Shown: positions 8,463 to 16,226 of the stretch, piece after piece
Layout: each line of letters opens with the position of its first letter
Numbering within the stretch: the first letter of the stretch is position 1
Assembly: GCA_002691085.1 (NCBI GenBank)
Contig: NZGX01000046.1
Coordinates: 49,553 to 67,356, forward strand
Source: Rhodospirillaceae bacterium
GTDB lineage: Bacteria > Pseudomonadota > Alphaproteobacteria > Rhodospirillales > Rhodospirillaceae
Direction: 5' to 3'
Length of the DNA: 17,804 bases
Position numbers and translations under genes: made by a program
The notes under the pieces: generated by a model
Told to the model about the DNA's origin: nothing
Database searches by the model: none
Seen by the model: only the letters and a program-made list of their open reading frames with translations

Positions 8463-9806
8463 TTAGCTATTTAGTGGTTTCAATGCGCTTTTTAAGTTTT
8501 TAAATGATAAGATAAATTTACGCATCTTATAACTCTCATCATCTTCAATGGCTTCAAATGCACCATCAAGAATTGAATTAAATCTAAAATAATCAGACTC
8601 GCTAATAGAATTATTATCAAGTAGTGTTTGTAATATTGCAGAAACTGCCATTACAGCCTGTTCAGCCCCAGAGTAATCCAGATATTCACCGCTTAAACCT
8701 TTATCAATAAGACTAATTATTATACTGAGCATATCATTTTTTGTGAAAGAATGATTTGTAATAAGCTCTAATATATTTTCCATTAGGGTCTTTAATCGAT
8801 TGGCGGACTCGGTCATAGAACCAAAACCTTCTATAGAAGACTGATGAAGTTTCCTTACTTTTATACTGAATTCTTCGGAAATATCATTATCTATTCGATT
8901 AAGAATTTCTTTCATCATTATCATGTTTGCGTCAAAAATTCTTGGAATTCCTGGACCTGTACCATGGCTATCCCTTGGAACCCATTTGATGTCTGACATG
9001 GGGTGATGACAGGAATGACAATCATAAAAAACAAGTTCAGGGAAAATACCATCTTTATTTCTAGAAGGATCAGTCATAGCATCAAGTAAAGTATTAATTG
9101 CAAACGCCTGACCGACTGCCCAAACTTTTACACTTAATATTTTCCCTTTCCTAGAGACATAGTCATCATCAACTTTATAGTGAGCAGGCTGTGTCCAGGT
9201 GTATGTATCGAGCTCAAAGGACATTCTAGGATGTCCTGCTCCCATAATCTTATGCGTTACAAATCTATCTTCAGTTCCAAAATGGCATGATAAGCATAAT
9301 TTTGCTCTTGCCAGAGGTTGATCTGTAGGGTACATCCCTGCAGCTATATTCTTTTTATGATCGCTTGACCCAGAAACATGAACGCTCATCCAATTATTTG
9401 CTCCACCATGACATGCTTCACATCCAACACCATCAGAAATTTGAAAAGTTTTAGCTCTTATTTCCTCAGGTACATTATCTGCATGACAATTTAGGCAAAC
9501 CTCTTCTTTCTCTGCAGATCCCAAACCAAGGTTTCTTGCTATACGTTGAGACTCATCGGTGAGAAGAATCTTGTATGCTTGAGAATGAGGATCCTGATCT
9601 TCCCAAGTAATATATTCATTTTGCAAGACGTTAGAATCACTCCATGGTTGAATTGATCCATGACATGTAGAGCTTGTACACGATGAAACCCCCAAATGTA
9701 TTTCATCAGATAGGAAAGGAATTATACTTTCAGCTTCGACAACACGCGAGATAAGACTTATGATAACAAACACGAAAAAAAAATTACAATATCTTTTAGG
9801 ACGCAT
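8463..9806 (-). CDS. Exported pentahaem cytochrome c (c554-like) with one CX4CH site
   Basis: The protein has 447 residues counted from the ATG at 9806. That start is preferred because GGAGGGG sits 5 nt upstream, whereas the GTG at 9812 overlaps this ribosome site. A signal peptide (RPKRYCNFFFVFVIISLIS, cleavage near residue 25) exports it. Haem sites are CTSSTCH at residue 43 (CX4CH), then CLNCH at 104, CEACH at 129, CLSCH at 171 and CHSCH at 263. The sequence around the first site (GVSSCTSSTCHG) and the spacing recall the large cytochrome c554-like group of multihaem cytochromes. About 160 residues after the last haem are helical and haem-free. The upstream gene ends 16 nt before this ATG. 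A periplasmic electron-transfer role is likely; the reaction is unknown. The family includes proteins acting on nitrogen compounds, but no catalytic signature allows that assignment here. Confidence 0.88.
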   Translation of the reverse strand: MRPKRYCNFFFVFVIISLISRVVEAESIIPFLSDEIHLGVSSCTSSTCHGSIQPWSDSNVLQNEYITWEDQDPHSQAYKILLTDESQRIARNLGLGSAEKEEVCLNCHADNVPEEIRAKTFQISDGVGCEACHGGANNWMSVHVSGSSDHKKNIAAGMYPTDQPLARAKLCLSCHFGTEDRFVTHKIMGAGHPRMSFELDTYTWTQPAHYKVDDDYVSRKGKILSVKVWAVGQAFAINTLLDAMTDPSRNKDGIFPELVFYDCHSCHHPMSDIKWVPRDSHGTGPGIPRIFDANMIMMKEILNRIDNDISEEFSIKVRKLHQSSIEGFGSMTESANRLKTLMENILELITNHSFTKNDMLSIIISLIDKGLSGEYLDYSGAEQAVMAVSAILQTLLDNNSISESDYFRFNSILDGAFEAIEDDESYKMRKFILSFKNLKSALKPLNS

Positions 9807-9820
9807 GGTCACCCCTCCAT
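9804..9820 (-). promoter_or_regulatory. Ribosome binding site that decides the pentahaem cytochrome start
   Basis: Reading the minus strand, ATGGAGGGGTGACCATG places GGAGGGG 5 nt before the second ATG. The intervening GTG at 9812 is part of this site, so the protein most likely begins MRPKRYC. Confidence 0.65.
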
Positions 9821-9822
9821 AG

Positions 9823-10604
9823 TTAGTCCTGTTGTGACAGAGTAATCAGCACATCAAATTGATCAATAAAATTAACCTTAGACTTTCTACCATATAAATA
9901 TACAATATGCTTTCCTAAAGGAACATCTTCACTAATTTTATACTGCAATATTAATACATTTTTCGATGACTTTAACACTTTAAATGAAATATTGTTATCA
10001 GGCGTAAAAGCATATTTTGCTTCATTTATATCAAATCCATCATTTATATAATTGATTTCACCGACCTGGCCTCTTTCCAAGGTAACCAATGGAACATAAA
10101 AGGAACGAACAATACCCAGAATTTCAGTCCAATTATCTGCTATTTGATAAAGAGCATCGATAAATTCATTTTTAACTGAGCTACTATTGAGTTTATTAAA
10201 AAATAGAAATTTAAAAAATCTTGATATGACAATAGATGGATCATTTCCAGAAATTGGATAGTATCCCTCAACTGTAATATGAAAATTATTATAGAAAGAA
10301 CTTACTACAATATTATTTTCTAATTCTCGGGATCCAATTGCCCTTGCTAAATCGTAGACGTCCCTAACTTTTGAGGCCCAAGATATATCTGCAGAACTAT
10401 TATAAGCCAACTCTTTTGAAATAATATCACCAGTAGGAGTAATAATAATTTCTGTACCTACTGGTTTATAATCTAATTTGAATACCTCTAGATTAAAACT
10501 TTCTAAATAATCTAATCTTGAAGACAGGCCCCTATAATTTGAATTTATTTCAATACCGAGTATAGGACTTGAATATAAAATAATCAGAAAAAAAAAATTT
10601 GCAT
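9823..10604 (-). CDS. Exported protein of unknown function; N-terminus displaced by a poly-T frameshift
   Basis: The uninterrupted frame is open from the stop of the upstream gene to 9823, but it contains no ATG, GTG or TTG before a TTG at 10410 with no usable ribosome site. An ATG at 10604, 10 nt after the upstream stop, opens one frame off and reads MQIFFF followed by a stop. Adding one T to the T10 run at 10588-10597 joins it to the long frame and gives MQIFFFLIILYSSPILGIEI, a convincing signal peptide, and a protein of about 260 residues. The mature part has no cysteines, no haem motif and no repeats; the C-terminal 80 residues look beta-rich. I do not recognise a family. It lies between the monooxygenase and the pentahaem cytochrome with 10-16 nt gaps, so it is probably a periplasmic partner in the same operon. 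If the T10 length is real, the gene is either phase-off, rescued by transcriptional slippage, or started at a rare codon. Confidence 0.6.
10588..10597. repeat. Homopolymer A10 (T10 on the coding strand) at a gene start
   Basis: Ten consecutive A on the + strand lie within the signal-peptide region of the minus-strand exported protein. One extra base restores an ATG-initiated frame. Runs of this length are prone to sequencing error, replication slippage and RNA-polymerase slippage. Confidence 0.85.
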
Positions 10605-10614
10605 GTAAAAAAGT

Positions 10615-11835
10615 TTATTCAGCTGCTAATTTAACTTTTTTCTCGTTATCAATCTTTGGAACTCCAGTAGGCAAACCAAATATATACTTGCCACTTCTTT
10701 GCATACTTACATCCCAATGAAGTGCAGAGTGAGTAGACATAGTTCTTACATCCCTATAAAGCCTTTGTACAGAATTCCTTCCCGTCTGTGCACTCACTCC
10801 CATCATCCTAGATAAACGATCTGCCGCTGAGTGAGCAAGCTTTCCTGCCATCACTAAATCTCTATATGCTGAAAGCTGAAATTCTCCTGAAATAGCCTCT
10901 CCATTAAGACCTTTTTGGTGCAACTTATCACAAAGATTGTCTATAAGCATATCGGCTGTATCTAATTCAACTAAAGACTCTGAAACATGAACTTGGACCT
11001 GTGGCTGATCAATTATTGTTTCTCCCATCATTGCCCCAACCCTCGTAAGTGTTTGTTTAACGTAGTCGTTATAAACACCCCTGGCAGCACCTAAGATTGG
11101 ACCTGCAAGAAGAGTTATAAAATAACTATGAAACTCAACACCATAGAGATAATAATTATGAAGTATTGAACCGGGAGGATTCTCTGACATTGACTGCATA
11201 TCTAAAGTTCTATGAGCAGGAAGGAAAAGATCACTAATCTCAATATCTTTTGAACCAGTCCCTTTTAATCCTTCTGAATACCAAGTATCATGGATTTTAA
11301 AATCACCCTTCTTGAGTACAAGCCAAAGATCGTTAAACTTTGCCTTAGAATTAGGTAATTTAGCTCCAACTAACATTGCATCAGCGTGATCAACCCCACT
11401 TGCAAATTTCCAGCGACCATTAATTTTATAGCCACCGTCAACTGGTTCTGCTAATCCTCCGCCTGCAAAACCTGTAGATATAATTGCATCCGGGCACTCC
11501 CCCCAAACCTCCTCTTGAGCCTCTTCTTGAAACCTTCCAAATAAAAAAGTATGAGTAAAAACTACAGATGATACCCATCCAGTTGACCCACAAGCCTGAC
11601 CTAAAGTTCTAGAAACATCCACGTGAGTTCCCCATGGCATTTCATATCCACCATATTTTTTTGGGGTGAATAACTTATGAATACCCTCTTTCTTAAGGTC
11701 TTCGATTGTCTTACTGGGTAAACTTCGAAGATCTTCAGTTTCCTGAGCACGCTCCCTGAGGGATGGTAAAAGTCTTTTGGCAGCAGAAATAACTTCTGAT
11801 CTAGTAGGTATTGAGGTAGAATTTTTATTATCCAT
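10615..11835 (-). CDS. Acyl-CoA-dehydrogenase-fold flavin monooxygenase (HsaA/DszC-like, group D)
   Basis: The 406-residue protein has the acyl-CoA dehydrogenase layout. It has an N-terminal helical domain (LPSLRERAQETEDLRSLPSK, then FTPKKYGGYEMPWGTHVDVS), a middle beta domain (GGYKINGRWKFASGVDHADA and GLKGTGSKDIEISDLFLP), and a C-terminal helical domain ending in RLYRDVRTMSTHSALHWD. The YRD-x-RT-x-x-x-H-x-x-x-HWD end and the GTGS loop are typical of the reduced-flavin-dependent hydroxylases (HsaA, HpaB-like large components, DszC) rather than of true acyl-CoA dehydrogenases. No flavin reductase partner is visible here. There is no signal peptide, so it is cytoplasmic. The ATG is preceded by AAGGAAGGAAG (spacing about 2-6 nt). 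It is the first gene of the minus-strand operon and has its own promoter at 11904-11932. Its aromatic or sulfur substrate cannot be inferred, and its link to an exported cytochrome two genes downstream is unexplained. Confidence 0.85.
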   Translation of the reverse strand: MDNKNSTSIPTRSEVISAAKRLLPSLRERAQETEDLRSLPSKTIEDLKKEGIHKLFTPKKYGGYEMPWGTHVDVSRTLGQACGSTGWVSSVVFTHTFLFGRFQEEAQEEVWGECPDAIISTGFAGGGLAEPVDGGYKINGRWKFASGVDHADAMLVGAKLPNSKAKFNDLWLVLKKGDFKIHDTWYSEGLKGTGSKDIEISDLFLPAHRTLDMQSMSENPPGSILHNYYLYGVEFHSYFITLLAGPILGAARGVYNDYVKQTLTRVGAMMGETIIDQPQVQVHVSESLVELDTADMLIDNLCDKLHQKGLNGEAISGEFQLSAYRDLVMAGKLAHSAADRLSRMMGVSAQTGRNSVQRLYRDVRTMSTHSALHWDVSMQRSGKYIFGLPTGVPKIDNEKKVKLAAE

Positions 11836-11903
11836 ATCTTCCTTCCTTAATATTTGGTGAAGAAATCAATTTTGCATATTAGTTCTTTTCTTAAATTAGA
11901 TCT

Positions 11904-11932
11904 ATCATACATAAAACATGTATATGTTACAA
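11904..11932 (-). promoter_or_regulatory. Sigma-70-type promoter with a palindrome in the spacer
   Basis: On the minus strand TTGTAA (11932-11927) and TATGAT (11909-11904) are separated by exactly 17 nt, about 70 nt before the monooxygenase ATG. The spacer and the start of the -10 box hold an inverted repeat, ATACAT-n5-ATGTAT (11907-11923), which could be an operator for a dimeric repressor. Confidence 0.5.
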
Positions 11933-11967
11933 ACTGCTAATTATTTAAAAAAAATCCACCTTATGGA

Positions 11968-11998
11968 CAAAAATAGCAATTTTTGGAAGATTTATAAT
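11968..11998 (+). promoter_or_regulatory. Candidate promoter region of the glycosyltransferase gene
   Basis: A perfect -10 hexamer TATAAT lies at 11993-11998, 20 nt before the ATG, but there is no -35 box at normal spacing (TGGACA at 11964-11969 is 23 nt away). A hairpin-capable repeat CAAAAAT-n4-ATTTTTG spans 11968-11985 and may be an operator. The region is very A+T-rich, so chance matches are likely. Confidence 0.3.
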
Positions 11999-12018
11999 AT
12001 ATATACTAAAGACAACTC

Positions 12019-13134
12019 ATGAATAAAAAAAACTCAATAGATACAATTAAGCTAGCAGAGAAAGCATGGTTAGAGGGCGATTTAAAGAAATCATCTGAAA
12101 TACTTGAGTCACGCTTCCCAAATCAAAAAAGTTTAATCTTTCAAAAATATTTAAACACAAATAACTCTGAGAAAGGTATCAACTCAACTCCATTATATTT
12201 TAATGGACATGACGTGAATTCATTCCTAGTTAAATTTGATAGTTCTATTTCGATATTTGACCTAGGACTTCCATTGTCAAGTCGAGGAGCTTTTTTTTCC
12301 AGAGAATTTACACATCTTAAATATCCAGAAAGGTACATACACTTATACTCTCCTGAATCAATAAAAGCTATTAGATCAGTAATGCATAGTTCCTATAATA
12401 TTGAAAATGTATACCTCACTCTTGTAAGAAAACCTTATTATCATTGGCTTATAGATACACTTCCACACCTCCTGGGATTATCTCTATTAAAAAACTATAA
12501 GACCATCAAACTAATTGGAGCCGGTATTCCAAAACTTAGAGGATGGCAAAAAGAAATTTTACAGCTAGCAACACAAATGTTTAAAATTGATAATCTATCT
12601 TGGCTTAATTTAAACGGAAACATTGTTAAGTCTCAACCTTGTTTTAGTCAGACAAGAATGCCTCTTAAAGATAGATTAATGATTTTAAGAACTTTAAAAT
12701 TACAAAAAAATAATAAAAAACCATGGCGTTATATTTATGCAAAAAGAGCGAAGACAGATATAAGAAAGCTTTACAATGAGGATAAACTTATTTCAAAACT
12801 TGATAGTAGGTTTGAAATTATCGAACCAGAAAAGCTTGATCTTAGATCACAAATTAATTTATTTTCTGAAGCAAAATGTGTTGTAGGGGTATGTGGTTCA
12901 AACCTTTCAAATATAGTTTTTTGCGAAAATAATACCTCTGTAGTCGAATTATCTGCAGGTTATGATCAGAAACATTTTGAAAATATATCTAATACTATTG
13001 GTCTAAATTTTTTTAGAGTAAAAGGTGAACCTTTCGAGGCAGAATTGAAGATTAAAAATAAGTGGAAAGAGGCGCATTCAGACTTCAACATTAATATTGA
13101 AGAAACAATAAATATTATTAATATATGTTTATAA
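12019..13134 (+). CDS. GT61-family (DUF563-type) glycosyltransferase
   Basis: The 371-residue protein has no signal peptide or membrane segment. The N-terminal 50 residues are helical (AEKAWLEGDLKKSSEILESR, reminiscent of a TPR pair). The GT61 core then shows YYHWLIDTLPHLLGLSLL (H142), YIYAKRAKTDIRKLYNEDKL, and the C-terminal IIEPEKLDLRSQINLFSEAK followed by VVGVCGSNLSNIVF and VVELSAG. In most family members the segment corresponding to VCGSNLSN reads HGAGLTN-like; here His-Gly-Ala is replaced by Cys-Gly-Ser (C292-S294). The family transfers sugars in surface polysaccharide or LPS synthesis; the donor and acceptor are unknown. It stands alone on the + strand between two minus-strand operons, is more A+T-rich than its neighbours and has no clear Shine-Dalgarno site, all compatible with a transferred surface-variation gene. 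The ATG at 12019 is the first start after the TATAAT box. Confidence 0.8.
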   Translation: MNKKNSIDTIKLAEKAWLEGDLKKSSEILESRFPNQKSLIFQKYLNTNNSEKGINSTPLYFNGHDVNSFLVKFDSSISIFDLGLPLSSRGAFFSREFTHLKYPERYIHLYSPESIKAIRSVMHSSYNIENVYLTLVRKPYYHWLIDTLPHLLGLSLLKNYKTIKLIGAGIPKLRGWQKEILQLATQMFKIDNLSWLNLNGNIVKSQPCFSQTRMPLKDRLMILRTLKLQKNNKKPWRYIYAKRAKTDIRKLYNEDKLISKLDSRFEIIEPEKLDLRSQINLFSEAKCVVGVCGSNLSNIVFCENNTSVVELSAGYDQKHFENISNTIGLNFFRVKGEPFEAELKIKNKWKEAHSDFNINIEETINIINICL

Positions 13135-13215
13135 AGACTATTAACCCCAATAGAATTTAACTTCTAAATTTTTCAATACGTATATAATAAATAAAACATT
13201 CGTTTATATATACAT
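13135..13215. terminator. Convergent spacer with an A+T-rich inverted repeat
   Basis: GTATATAATAAA (13180-13191) pairs with TTTATATATAC (13203-13213) with one bulged base and an 11-nt loop, between the converging ends of the glycosyltransferase and rodA. There is no G+C-rich stem and no U-tract, so it could be a weak bidirectional terminator or simply low-complexity sequence. Confidence 0.25.
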
Positions 13216-14364
13216 TTATCCAGAATCAAATCCTCCAATGAAAACTATATGAATATCTTTATGAACATGTACACTCATGAGTAAACCCATAGAAATCATA
13301 ATAGTTAATAGCGCTGTTCCGCCATAGGAAATTAGAGGTAAAGGAACGCCAACAACTGGCACTAAGCCCATTACCATCGCTATATTAATAAATACATATA
13401 GAAAAAAAGTAGTTGTTATTCCAATAGCAAGTAATCTTCCAAACTGATTTCTACACCTTATTGAAATTATGAATCCATATAAAATAACTACTGCATACAA
13501 CCCAATTAATATTATACCACCCACAAAACCTAATTCTTCTCCAAAAATTGTAAAAATAAAATCAGTCTGTTGCTCTGGCAAAAAATTTAATTGACTTTGA
13601 GTGCCTTGAAGAAATCCTTTTCCAAATACACCACCTGAGCCCAAAGCTATTTGGGATTGGAGAATATGGTAACCTCCACCAAGAGGATCTCTATCTGGGT
13701 TTAGAAAAATAAGAATTCTCTCTTTCTGATATTCCTGAAGAAGAGGCCAAACAATAGGAATTGTAATCAAGCCAGTTAAGGTAATCACAAAAAACTTCCA
13801 TAACCTAACACCAGCCATGAAAAAGATAGCACCTGCGCCCATAATCGTCATGAGTGCAGTTCCTAGATCTGGTTGCCTAAGGATCAAAAAAACGGGACAA
13901 ATAAGCATAAGGAAGGGTGGTAATAATAAAATGGGCCTTCCAATTTCATCTGAATTAATACTATGAAAATATCTTGCCAAAGCTAGTACTAATGCAATTT
14001 TCATTAGCTCTGATGGCTGAATATTTATAGGACCAAGATCGATCCATCTTTTGGCACCCCCACTTACAACGCCCTGAAACTCCACAAAAATTAAAAGTGA
14101 AAAAACTACTCCATAAATCAAGTATGCATATTTCATCACTAAACGAATATCAACTAATGCAATTATTATTAACATAAAGAGGCAAATTAAAAACCTGAAA
14201 CCCTGTTGAATAGCCCATGGTTCAAAGCTAGCATTAGCAGCAGAATACAGCATGAAAACACCTATGGTAACAATAATAGATAACCAAAAAATTAACGACC
14301 AGCTTATTTGAGAGAACTTTTCTCTCAAAGTCATTTCACCGCGTTTGGAAAAAGCTGAAGCCAT
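13216..14364 (-). CDS. rodA: RodA, SEDS peptidoglycan glycosyltransferase of the elongasome
   Basis: RodA polymerises lipid II into glycan strands in the inner membrane as the partner of PBP2. The 382-residue protein has about ten membrane segments and the SEDS hallmarks: GAKRWIDLGPINIQPSELMK, RQPDLGTA, LPEQQTDFIFTIFGEELGFV with the catalytic aspartate (D268, matching the essential Asp of E. coli RodA), and VVGVPLPLISYGGTALLT near the C-terminus. Length is slightly over the usual 370 owing to a short polar N-terminus (MASAFSKRGEM). A downstream ATG at residue 11, preceded by GGTGA, is an alternative start. The gene lies 25 nt after mrdA and is the last of the mre cluster. The terminal residues after VHVHKD are hydrophobic and unremarkable. 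Confidence 0.97.
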   Translation of the reverse strand: MASAFSKRGEMTLREKFSQISWSLIFWLSIIVTIGVFMLYSAANASFEPWAIQQGFRFLICLFMLIIIALVDIRLVMKYAYLIYGVVFSLLIFVEFQGVVSGGAKRWIDLGPINIQPSELMKIALVLALARYFHSINSDEIGRPILLLPPFLMLICPVFLILRQPDLGTALMTIMGAGAIFFMAGVRLWKFFVITLTGLITIPIVWPLLQEYQKERILIFLNPDRDPLGGGYHILQSQIALGSGGVFGKGFLQGTQSQLNFLPEQQTDFIFTIFGEELGFVGGIILIGLYAVVILYGFIISIRCRNQFGRLLAIGITTTFFLYVFINIAMVMGLVPVVGVPLPLISYGGTALLTIMISMGLLMSVHVHKDIHIVFIGGFDSG

Positions 14365-14389
14365 ATTGTCTTAGTCCCTGAATTTAATA

Positions 14390-16225
14390 TTATATAATAT
14401 TACTTTGTGACGAATAATCTTTTAAAAGCTCTTTGAAAATATCTCTTGCAATTGGAGCTGCAACGGCTGAGCCTCCTCCTCCGTGCTCAACAACAACAGA
14501 AATAGCATACTTAGGATTATCATGAGGAGCATAAGCAACAAATAATGCATGTGATCTCTCTTGCCACGGTATATCATCCAATTCAGGCAAACCTTCCTCA
14601 CGTTCTTCGATGGTAATTCTTTTCACTTGGGTGGTTCCGGTTTTTCCACTCATTTTATGACCATTAACATTTATCCTAGAAGATTTTGCTGTACCCTTGC
14701 TTCCGTTGACAACATTAAACATCCCATCCCTAATGATTTTTAAATCAGACTGATTAATATTTAAGGCAGAAAAACCTGAGACTATATTGTCTGTTTTTTC
14801 AGATGTTTTTATAATTTTGGGCATAACACTTAAAGATGTAGCTAATCTGCTAGTCATAACAGCCAGCTGTAAAGGCGTAGCAAGGATATATCCTTGTCCA
14901 ATCCCAAGTATAAATGTTTCTCCCTGTTGCCACTGTTCACCAAATCTATTTATTTTCCATTCTTCTGATGGGACTAATCCTCCTCTTTCTGTTGAAAGAC
15001 CAATATTCAACAACTCGCCTAAACCAAAACGTCTAGCCATCTCACTAATTCTTGCGATACCCAATCTTTTAGCTACTTCGTAAAAATATATGTCACATGA
15101 AGAGGCAATTGCATCTACCATAGACACTTTACCATGTCCTTTTTCTTCCCAACAATGGAATCTTCTCGCCCCAAGATCTGTATACCCCTTACATTTAATT
15201 TCTTCACTTGTATCTATTACACCATGCTCTAATGCAGCCAATGCAACAATCATTTTAAATGCTGACCCTGGAGCATATTGACCAGAAATTGCCTTATTTG
15301 TCATTGGTGCCCTGGGGTCTTCTAAAAGAGTCTTCCACTCTTTTTGGGTAAGCCCTCTATTGAATGCATTAGGGTCAAAGGATGGTGTAGATACCATTGC
15401 TAAGACTTCTCCAGTATGTACATTCATCACAACACAAGAAGCACTCTCACGCCCCATTCTATTCGATGCATATTTTTGTAGTTTTTGGTCTAGCGTCAGA
15501 TAAAGATCACTCCCAGGGGTACTCTCTTTTCGTTTTAGTTCTCGTATTGCTCTTCCCATAGCATTAACTTCAAACTGACTAGTGCCGGCACCCCCTCTTA
15601 ATTGATAATCGTGTTCCTTCTCCATTCCAGCTTTTCCGATTCTAAAACCAGGAAGCTGAAGAAGAGGGTCTCCAGTTAGCTCATGTTCATCTACACTTGA
15701 AACATAACCAAGTATGTGCGCTGCAGTATCTTTTTCTGGGTAAAACCTGGTCAAGCCTTCATCGACAACTACTCCCGGAAGATCTAATGCATTTACTTGT
15801 ACCTTTGCCATTTCTTCCCAACTCAAATTGTCTTTAACTGTAACTGGAACAAAACTCCTTCTCTTTTGAACTTCAGAGATTATTCTTTCCACTTCTCTCT
15901 TAGATAAGTCTATTATTTCATCAAGAGTATTTAGAAGTTTTTCTAAATTAGGTACCTGTTCAGCAACTATTAACATCCTAAAGTTCTGGACATTAATTGC
16001 CAAGGGCTCTCCAAAACGGTCTAAGATTCTTCCTCTGGCAGGAGGAATTAATCTCAGATTTATCCTATTTTCCTCAGCTAACATTGAGTATCTGTCTGAT
16101 TCTATAACTTGAAGGTAATGCATCCTTCCAACAAGTCCTGAAAATAGTAATGCCTGTGCACCCCCAAGGAAAATTGCTCTTCTATTAAAAACTTTAATTC
16201 TATCTGTATCTCTATGAATTAACAT
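14390..16225 (-). CDS. mrdA: Penicillin-binding protein 2, elongasome transpeptidase
   Basis: PBP2 cross-links peptidoglycan during lateral-wall growth, anchored in the inner membrane with its catalytic domain in the periplasm. The 611-residue protein has a single membrane anchor at about residues 18-36, a PBP dimerisation domain at about 60-230 (starting at RLIPPARGRILDRFGEPLAI) and a transpeptidase domain. The three active-site motifs are visible: S321-A-F-K324 (acylated serine), S376-C-D378 (the SxD form usual in PBP2) and K528-T-G in MSGKTGTTQV. The N-terminal pattern with GRMHYLQVIESDRY looks alphaproteobacterial. The start ATG is one base past the mreD stop with no separate ribosome site, so translation is probably coupled to mreD; rodA follows after 25 nt. 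No abnormal feature is seen. Confidence 0.97.
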   Translation of the reverse strand: MLIHRDTDRIKVFNRRAIFLGGAQALLFSGLVGRMHYLQVIESDRYSMLAEENRINLRLIPPARGRILDRFGEPLAINVQNFRMLIVAEQVPNLEKLLNTLDEIIDLSKREVERIISEVQKRRSFVPVTVKDNLSWEEMAKVQVNALDLPGVVVDEGLTRFYPEKDTAAHILGYVSSVDEHELTGDPLLQLPGFRIGKAGMEKEHDYQLRGGAGTSQFEVNAMGRAIRELKRKESTPGSDLYLTLDQKLQKYASNRMGRESASCVVMNVHTGEVLAMVSTPSFDPNAFNRGLTQKEWKTLLEDPRAPMTNKAISGQYAPGSAFKMIVALAALEHGVIDTSEEIKCKGYTDLGARRFHCWEEKGHGKVSMVDAIASSCDIYFYEVAKRLGIARISEMARRFGLGELLNIGLSTERGGLVPSEEWKINRFGEQWQQGETFILGIGQGYILATPLQLAVMTSRLATSLSVMPKIIKTSEKTDNIVSGFSALNINQSDLKIIRDGMFNVVNGSKGTAKSSRINVNGHKMSGKTGTTQVKRITIEEREEGLPELDDIPWQERSHALFVAYAPHDNPKYAISVVVEHGGGGSAVAAPIARDIFKELLKDYSSQSNII

Positions 16226-16226
16226 A

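Noticed and set aside
9812..9821. GTG start at 9812 for the pentahaem cytochrome, and a three-codon ATG-GAG-GGG-TGA frame before it
   Set aside because: Both overlap the Shine-Dalgarno site of the better ATG at 9806; the mini-frame is explained by that site.
10615..11835. A true fatty-acid acyl-CoA dehydrogenase
   Set aside because: The C-terminal YRD...HWD pattern and the absence of the usual catalytic-glutamate context point to the reduced-flavin monooxygenase branch.
13138..13153. Short stem CTATT-n6-AATAG after the glycosyltransferase gene
   Set aside because: It has only 5 bp, mostly A-T pairs and no T-run; it is expected by chance in such DNA.
14787..15083. 98-codon open frame on the + strand inside mrdA
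   Set aside because: mrdA is unambiguous with all three PBP motifs; this frame is its antisense shadow.
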